From NCBI GenBank assembly GCA_947631215.1, contig CANRKN010000036.1:1-17777 (forward strand): a stretch of DNA of 17,777 nt, read 5' to 3'. A model generated the notes under the pieces. It saw only the letters and a program-made list of their open reading frames with translations, was not told the DNA's origin and did not search any database. The position numbers and the translations under genes were made by a program. Positions 15,501-17,777 of the stretch are shown here, in pieces. Position 1 is the first letter of the stretch. Every line of letters starts with the position of its first letter. The stretch comes from an uncultured Oscillospiraceae bacterium. Lineage in GTDB: Bacteria; Bacillota_A; Clostridia; Oscillospirales; Oscillospiraceae.

Positions 15501-16804
15501 CCGCCGAGCTCATGGCCGCCGCCGCGGAAGAGGACGACTACCGGGCCGTGTGCTATCTGGGCCAGTTCTATTACTACGGCGTCGGCGTGGAAGAGGATGA
15601 CGCCAAGGCCTTCGACTTGTTCAGCCAGGCGGCGGAGCACGGCGTCCGCGGGGCGATGTATGAGCTGGGCGGGATGTATTACAACGGCGACGCTGTGGAC
15701 CAGGACTACGCCCAGGCGATAGAGTGGTTTGAAAAGGCCGCGGAGCAGGACCTCTCCGACGCTTATTATGCCCTGGGCTACACGTATGCCAACGGCGAGG
15801 GCGTGGAACAGGACTATGACAAGGCCGTGGAGTATTACAGCCGGGGCGTGGAGCTGGGCGACAGCTGGTCCATGGTGAACCTGGGCTATATGTACAGACA
15901 TGGCGAGGGCGTGGAGAAGGATTATGACAAGGCCTTTGAGCTCTACAGCCAGGCGGCGGAGCTGGGCGACAGCACGGGCCTCAACAACCTGGCTGTGATG
16001 TACGAGAACGGCGACGGCGTGGAGAAGGACTATGAAAAGGCCGCCGAGCTGTACGGCCAGTCCGCGGAACTGGGCGAGAGCGCGGCCATGTGCAGCCTGG
16101 CGAATTTCTACCTCTATGGCAAGGGCGTGGAGCGGGACGCCGCCAAGGCGCTGGAGCTGGCCCAAAAGGCCGCGGACGCGGGCGACTCCGACGGCATGCT
16201 GCTGATGGGTAAGCTCTATGACCTGGGCTTCGGTGCGGTGGACGCGGACGCTGCCCAGGCGGTGGAATGGTATGAAAAGGCCGTGGAGGCGGACGATGAA
16301 AACGCCGAGGCCATGCTGCAGCTGGGCTCCATGTATGCCCAGGGCGCGGGCGTGGACAAGGACAAGGCGAAGGCCGGCGAGCTCTATGCCCAGGCCGCCG
16401 CGCTGCTGCAGGAGTGGGAGGCGGAGGACGACCTTTCCGACAGGGACCAGGCGCTGCTTGGCAAAATGTACGTCAACGGCGACGGCGTGGAAAAGGATAA
16501 GGCCAAGGGCGTGGAACTGCTGACCAAGGCGGCAGAGGCCGACGACCCGGACGCCCTGTACGATTTGGGCCAGCTCTATTACCACGGCATGGGCGTGGAA
16601 CAGGACTATGACAAGGCTGTGGAATACCTGACCGCCGCGGCCGGATGGAGCGAGCCCCGTGCCGTCGGCGCCCTGGCAGAGCTGTACTTAAACGGCGAAG
16701 GCGTGGAGCAGGACGAGGCCAAGGCCGCGGAACTGTTCGAGCAGGCTGCGGCGCTGGGCAATGAAGACGCCGCCCAGGCTCTGGCGGAAGCGCCCGCGGC
16801 ATAA
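9512..16804 (+). CDS. Giant Sel1-like repeat lipoprotein, about 63 repeats
   Basis: A 2430-aa membrane-anchored solenoid. The N-terminus MKLRKVLAFILAAAMLLG followed by LCAGCGKK is a lipoprotein signal with the lipidated cysteine most likely Cys23, so the protein should hang from the outer face of the membrane. It holds about 63 Sel1 repeats of 36 aa (pattern YxLGxMYxxGEGVEQDYxKA), much longer than typical SLR proteins, which have a handful to a few tens. Residues about 362-1153 (bases 10595-12970) are three tandem 264-aa copies. Extended repeats of about 45 aa, each after a GYGVVD-type repeat and followed by an RILG-type one, recur every 6-10 repeats. The C-terminal 230 residues match the neighbouring secreted paralogue, so the pair arose by duplication, with a changed export signal. 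It ends EAPAA, without an anchor. A co-transcribed pair is likely: the start is 37 bp after the upstream stop. It could bind peptides, matrix or host proteins; no enzymatic residues are seen. Confidence 0.9.
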   Translation: MKLRKVLAFILAAAMLLGLCAGCGKKPEKMYDEAMEALDGGDAAKAEELLTKAAEKDYVPASAKLGVMYASGDVVEQDLAKAAEMYQKAADGGDGDSMLSLGGMYAMGKGVEQDEAKAFELFTKAAELTPDAYGNLGAAYWNGTGTEQDYAKAVECWTKGVEECDKGRFKTQCAERLGEAYFYGKGTEQSFEKSFEMFSQAAEAGSAYSQQYVGRFYDFGYGVVGIDYARAAEWYQNAADQGDAGGMVFLGDLYALGKGVEQDEAKADELYGQALDTLTEAGEDAKYDNGWFLLGYIYKNGLGVEEDADKALEYFTASAELGDPDGMFDLALCHYEAGEYDKALELLKDCADMKMPEAMEWLGAMYYYGRGVDQDYAKALKLFDEAEALDDTNVCIFLANMYMYGYGVEEDYSKAREYYEQAMTFDGLSDSSLGYILENDGWFYDYGMGVDMDKAKAFELYTQSAELGYKDGQTSLGRFYDYGYGVVDGDYTKAAELYQQAADQGDPEAMLYLGWLYEQGDGVEQDEAKADELFAQAFEAASENEDYSYNALVLGWLYDQGAGVEQDYEKAVEYFTAAAEDDIFEAECQEGVLYLLGYGTEKDEAKGIELLEDAAAHGVPEAYYYLGHVYINGVGVERDYAKAREYLEQGEALGDSYVCFYLADVYMYGLGVEKDYPKAREYYEQALTRTAMDDSSLGYAAECDGWFYEYGMGVEMDKAKAFELYTQSAELDYVDGLTSLGRFYDYGYGVVDGDYTKAAELYQQAADQGDPEAMLYLGWLYEQGAGVEMDQARADELYAQAFEAASEDEDYSYNKLVLGYLYELGCGMEHDSEKALAYFTAAAEDDIFEAECQAGMMYLHGRGAEKDEAKGIELLEDAAAHGIPEAYYYLGRAYVDGAGVEQDYEKGRELLEQGDALGDASACFYLADMYMYGLGGDEDYAKAREYYEQAMARPGINDASLGYAAEDVGWFYDYGMGVEMDKAKAFELYTQSAELGYVDGQTSLGRYYDYGYGVVDVDYAKAAEWYQKAADQGDAEAMVYLGWLYEQGQGVEMDKDKAAELYAQAFETASEDEDYSYNKLVLGYLYKNGEGVEQDDEKALAYFTAAAEDDIFEAECQLGMMYILGYGTEKDEARGLELLEDAAAHGVPEAYYYMGEVYQAGAGVEQDPAKAQGLYEQGAAMGDTWSMRALGDMYNFAEGVELDKAKAFDYYSQAAEGGDANAMYAVGDFYQNGYGVVEKDPAQAAAWYEKAAALDQAEAVYYLAALYEDGEGVEQDEAKAQELYEGLAALLTEKEAADDLTAAETRILGNLYYYGDSVEEDDAKALALYTAAAEDGDWWAARNAGDMYYYGDGVDRDYEKSVEYYRQAAEHGVRAAMYYLGLVYEGGKGVEQDYAQAFEWVEKAAEQDYAYALNALGYMYFYGEGVEENYDKAVEYYTQAAEMGDNMALNNLGALYAGGDGVEQDYEKALEYYTEAAEQGNEVALTNLGNMYYRGEGVEQDYAKAAEYYTQAAELDYSVAMIDLGDAYAYGEGVEQNGEEALKWYAKAAEAGDANGPDCTGDMYMYGNAVEQDYAKAFEYYTQAAEQGDEDAQFQMGRFYEYGFGVVDKDIAQAAAWYEKSAEQEDEGGMLALARLYMTGHGVEKDEAKAKEIIQSLADQLTEYEEKDILSTSDKRVLATLYVTGGVLEKDEEKAVALYAEAAEKHNYEAAAALALAYQNGIGVEEDDAKAVELYAQAAEHGIIRAMYELGRMYDIGEGVEQDYVKAGSLYQQAADLGYAPAQNALSSMYYYGDGVEQDYGKAVEYSELAADENNEDEARAIALYGLGYMYSAGEGVEKDSAKAIEYYTQSAELGDSWAMTNMGYMYMYADGVELDKAKAFDLFTQAAELDDEEAQYGLGDFYECGYGVVDADPAKAVEWYEKAAEKDQAEAIYNLAAHYEEGEGVEQDEAKAQELYDSLAAELTAKDESELTGSEARILACMYELGKGVEKDDAKSAELMAAAAEEDDYRAVCYLGQFYYYGVGVEEDDAKAFDLFSQAAEHGVRGAMYELGGMYYNGDAVDQDYAQAIEWFEKAAEQDLSDAYYALGYTYANGEGVEQDYDKAVEYYSRGVELGDSWSMVNLGYMYRHGEGVEKDYDKAFELYSQAAELGDSTGLNNLAVMYENGDGVEKDYEKAAELYGQSAELGESAAMCSLANFYLYGKGVERDAAKALELAQKAADAGDSDGMLLMGKLYDLGFGAVDADAAQAVEWYEKAVEADDENAEAMLQLGSMYAQGAGVDKDKAKAGELYAQAAALLQEWEAEDDLSDRDQALLGKMYVNGDGVEKDKAKGVELLTKAAEADDPDALYDLGQLYYHGMGVEQDYDKAVEYLTAAAGWSEPRAVGALAELYLNGEGVEQDEAKAAELFEQAAALGNEDAAQALAEAPAA
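10595..11386 (+). repeat. 792-bp tandem repeat, copy 1 (within the giant Sel1 gene)
   Basis: First of three in-frame units of exactly 792 bp (264 aa, seven Sel1 repeats). Anchor words such as CGGCTGGTTC fall at 10831, 11623 and 12415. Copy 1 is the most diverged, notably in its first two repeats. Confidence 0.85.
11387..12178 (+). repeat. 792-bp tandem repeat, copy 2 (within the giant Sel1 gene)
   Basis: Second unit, in register with copies 1 and 3 without indels at every anchor checked. The YDYGYGVVDGDYTKAAELYQ stretch is the same in copies 1 and 2, and much of it is shared at the base level. Confidence 0.88.
12179..12970 (+). repeat. 792-bp tandem repeat, copy 3 (within the giant Sel1 gene)
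   Basis: Third unit. It matches copy 2 closely (for example AAAEDDIFEAECQ followed by LLEDAAAHG in both) before the sequence changes to unrelated Sel1 repeats at about 12971. Confidence 0.88.
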
Positions 16805-16834
16805 AGTAAAAAACGCAGCTTTCCTGAAATTCAA

Positions 16835-16860
16835 AGAGGCTCCCCCGATGGGGAGCCTCT
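16835..16860 (+). terminator. Hairpin terminator after the Sel1 genes
   Basis: AGAGGCTCCCC (16835-16845) and GGGGAGCCTCT (16850-16860) form a perfect 11-bp GC-rich stem with loop CGAT, 31 nt after the stop codon. The following bases (TGCTATGCG) are a poor T tract on the plus strand. A second weak element lies downstream, a short CGCC/GGCG stem followed by six T at 16889-16894. Together they should insulate the peptide genes from the Sel1 transcript. Confidence 0.75.
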
Positions 16861-16948
16861 TGCTATGCGCGCCGGGGCGTGGCGAAAGTTTTTTAGCCCT
16901 TTTGTCCCGGTGGGACGTATAAAGAGACAGATCAATGAGCGGCGCGGA

Positions 16949-16978
16949 CGCGAAATGGCCGGATACGGCCCTGAAATG
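16949..16978 (+). promoter_or_regulatory. Candidate LytTR-type binding site upstream of the peptide genes
   Basis: Direct repeats GAAATG at 16952-16957 and 16973-16978, 21 bp apart, flank GCCG-GATA-CGGC (16958-16969). It matches 27 of 30 bases of the site before the regulator gene (3995-4024). The second repeat ends 25 bp before the -10, against 26 there. Sharing this element with the two-component operon is the main evidence that the peptides belong to its regulon. Confidence 0.7.
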
Positions 16979-17003
16979 CTGTGCCGCGGCGGGAAAAACG
17001 TGA

Positions 17004-17009
17004 TATGAT
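17004..17009 (+). promoter_or_regulatory. -10 element of the peptide-array promoter
   Basis: TATGAT, followed like the regulator's -10 by GTAC, lies 33 bp before the first peptide's ATG. The hexamer 17 bp upstream (GTGCCG) is not a -35, so the promoter probably needs an activator. Expected start near 17016. Confidence 0.6.
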
Positions 17010-17041
17010 GTACGGTAAGAAATCAAAAGGAGGCTTTACCT

Positions 17042-17293
17042 ATGAACGACGAGAAATTATTCCAGCGGGGGGGGGTAACCCCTGAACAGGAGGATATCCT
17101 GGAAAAGGTCACCGGCGGGACCGGGAATGATGAGAATCCTGATTTTCTGTACGACTTTATCCAAAACAATTGCCAACGCTGCAGCAAGGCCATGAGAGCC
17201 GCCTATGATCCGACGGCGCCGTACTGCGATCCGATGTCGAAGTACGGCGCGGTCCACGGCGACGGAACAGCGCGCTGCCCCGATATCTGCTGA
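17042..17293 (+). CDS. Double-glycine-leader Cys-rich peptide 1
   Basis: An 83-aa putative secreted peptide precursor. The leader ends in LEKVTGG (20-26), the pattern cut by C39 peptidases of peptide ABC exporters and common in class II bacteriocins and their pheromones. The predicted 57-aa product has five cysteines: Cys44 and Cys47 (NNCQRC), Cys62, Cys79 and Cys83 at the last residue. The first Cys is 18 residues after the last leader Gly, as in the two following peptides. A strong AAAGGAGG sits 8 nt before ATG. The leader is about 8 residues longer than its siblings' and contains a G9 run (17067-17075). It could be a bacteriocin, signal or modified peptide; no known family is recognised with certainty. 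Confidence 0.82.
   Translation: MNDEKLFQRGGVTPEQEDILEKVTGGTGNDENPDFLYDFIQNNCQRCSKAMRAAYDPTAPYCDPMSKYGAVHGDGTARCPDIC
17067..17075 (+). repeat. Nine-G homopolymer inside the peptide 1 leader
   Basis: An uninterrupted run of nine G encodes the Arg-Gly-Gly part of the leader, 25 nt after the start codon. Gain or loss of one base would frameshift the peptide, so this is either a slippage (phase-variation) tract or a place where assemblies err. It is in frame as given. Confidence 0.6.
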
Positions 17294-17313
17294 AAAACCA
17301 GAGAGGAACGGAT

Positions 17314-17538
17314 ATGAGCGACGAAACGAGACTGGACGACCAGACCGTGAAGGACGTGTCCGGCGGGGAGCTGGAGGGAGTGGATAAGTATTTTTTTGAT
17401 ATTTTCGTAAAAAACAATTGCCTCACCTGTGCTCATTCGCGTCGGGAGGTCTGCCCCTGTGGTGCGAGGGAGACCGGCTTTCGTTCAGCTGACGGCAACC
17501 CGTACGGAAGGTGCTGTCGTTGGGAAGCAGATCAGTAA
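17314..17538 (+). CDS. Double-glycine-leader Cys-rich peptide 2
   Basis: A 74-aa precursor. The 18-residue leader MSDETRLDDQTVKDVSGG has the VSGG cleavage pattern. The 56-aa product has six cysteines: Cys36 and Cys39 (KNNCLTC), Cys47 and Cys49 (CPC) and the pair Cys67-Cys68; six allow three disulfides or a metal site. It starts 20 bp after peptide 1, with GAGAGGA 6 nt upstream of ATG. Its DNA is clearly more AT-rich than the Sel1 genes (runs of T and A around 17390-17415). No maturation enzyme lies next to it in the window. Confidence 0.82.
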   Translation: MSDETRLDDQTVKDVSGGELEGVDKYFFDIFVKNNCLTCAHSRREVCPCGARETGFRSADGNPYGRCCRWEADQ

Positions 17539-17551
17539 GGAGAATTGACCT

Positions 17552-17734
17552 ATGAGCGACGAAAAGAAACTGAACGACGAGCCCCTGGAAAAAGTGTCGG
17601 GGGGTCAGGGCGAGTCTCTGAATATGAATAAGGTACATGTATTTTTGAATAGAAACTGTTATCACTGCCGCCGCTATGAGGTCGACTGTCCCTATAAGAA
17701 ATATAAGTCCAATGGTATTAAGTCAAGAGGGTGA
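17552..17734 (+). CDS. Double-glycine-leader Cys-rich peptide 3
   Basis: A 60-aa precursor. The leader MSDEKKLNDEPLEKVSGG is the best match to the double-glycine consensus in the set. The 42-aa product has Cys36, Cys39 (RNCYHC) and Cys46 followed by Pro, then a strongly basic tail rich in Lys. With three cysteines, it would leave one free or bind a partner or metal. AAGGAG (17537-17542), overlapping the stop of peptide 2, is 9 nt before ATG. The cationic tail would suit an antimicrobial product, but this is only suggestive. Confidence 0.8.
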   Translation: MSDEKKLNDEPLEKVSGGQGESLNMNKVHVFLNRNCYHCRRYEVDCPYKKYKSNGIKSRG

Positions 17735-17772
17735 ATCACGGAAACAACAGAAGGAAACGCCATAGGAGAGCT

Positions 17773-17777
17773 ATGAG
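17773..17777 (+). CDS. Probable start of a fourth peptide of the array, cut by the window end
   Basis: ATGAG at the last five bases is preceded by AGGAGAG (17764-17770), the same arrangement as before peptides 2 and 3, whose starts also read ATGAGC. Only the start codon and two bases are visible, so this rests on position, ribosome binding site and the conserved Met-Ser start. Confidence 0.5.

Noticed and set aside
11135..16585. Minus-strand open frame of 1816 codons opposite the giant Sel1 gene
   Set aside because: Same cause: a repeating, narrow codon set on the sense strand. The apparent 36-residue repeats in it are only the shadow of the Sel1 period.
16904..16916. Short GTCCC-GGT-GGGAC hairpin between the terminator and the peptide promoter
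   Set aside because: Only a 5-bp stem, no T tract, and not repeated at the other two promoters; no function can be supported.

Overview
This window looks like chromosomal DNA from a high-GC, Gram-positive, Clostridia-type bacterium, most likely a gut Oscillospiraceae relative. The reasons are the strong AGGAGG-type ribosome binding sites, an AgrA/AgrC-type two-component pair, double-glycine peptide leaders, a lipoprotein signal in a very G+C-rich coding background, and a LicA/LicC-like choline gene. The taxon is inferred from style; no rRNA or tRNA is present to confirm it.

Layout. On the minus strand, positions 1-2003 hold two genes: a low-molecular-weight protein tyrosine phosphatase (1542-2003) and, after it, a wHTH + nucleotidyltransferase + choline-kinase-like fusion cut by the left edge (1-1472), with its own consensus sigma-A promoter. 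Everything from 2206 to the right edge is on the plus strand: a MATE transporter fused to an RsbW-like ATPase domain (2206-3981); a LytTR response regulator (4128-4859) overlapping an AgrC-like histidine kinase (4856-6235); two tandem paralogous exported Sel1-repeat proteins, one with a classical signal peptide (6320-9475, 1051 aa, about 26 repeats) and one a giant lipoprotein (9512-16804, 2430 aa, about 63 repeats); a hairpin terminator; then a run of at least three, probably four, small Cys-rich peptides with double-glycine leaders (17042 to the edge).

How they may work together. Near-identical 28-bp sites (direct GAAATG repeats exactly 21 bp apart around a small inverted repeat) lie upstream of the regulator gene and of the first peptide gene, 12.9 kb apart. 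A diverged version with the same 21-bp spacing lies upstream of the MATE-ATPase gene. Spacing and position suit activation by the locus's own LytTR regulator. The inferred picture is a self-regulated peptide locus: sensor kinase and regulator control a membrane transporter/ATPase fusion and a family of secreted, probably proteolytically trimmed Cys-rich peptides. The two huge extracytoplasmic Sel1 scaffolds between sensor and peptides are candidates for peptide binding, immunity or surface interaction. The exporter/C39 peptidase expected for double-glycine leaders is not in the window and would be looked for downstream of 17777. The gene identities are well supported; the link between the Sel1 proteins and the peptides is a hypothesis from position only.

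There is no rRNA, tRNA, CRISPR array, transposase or integrase here. No gene-free stretch exceeds 300 bp; the longest are 16805-17041 (terminator plus peptide promoter) and 2004-2205 (divergent intergenic region with the MATE promoter).
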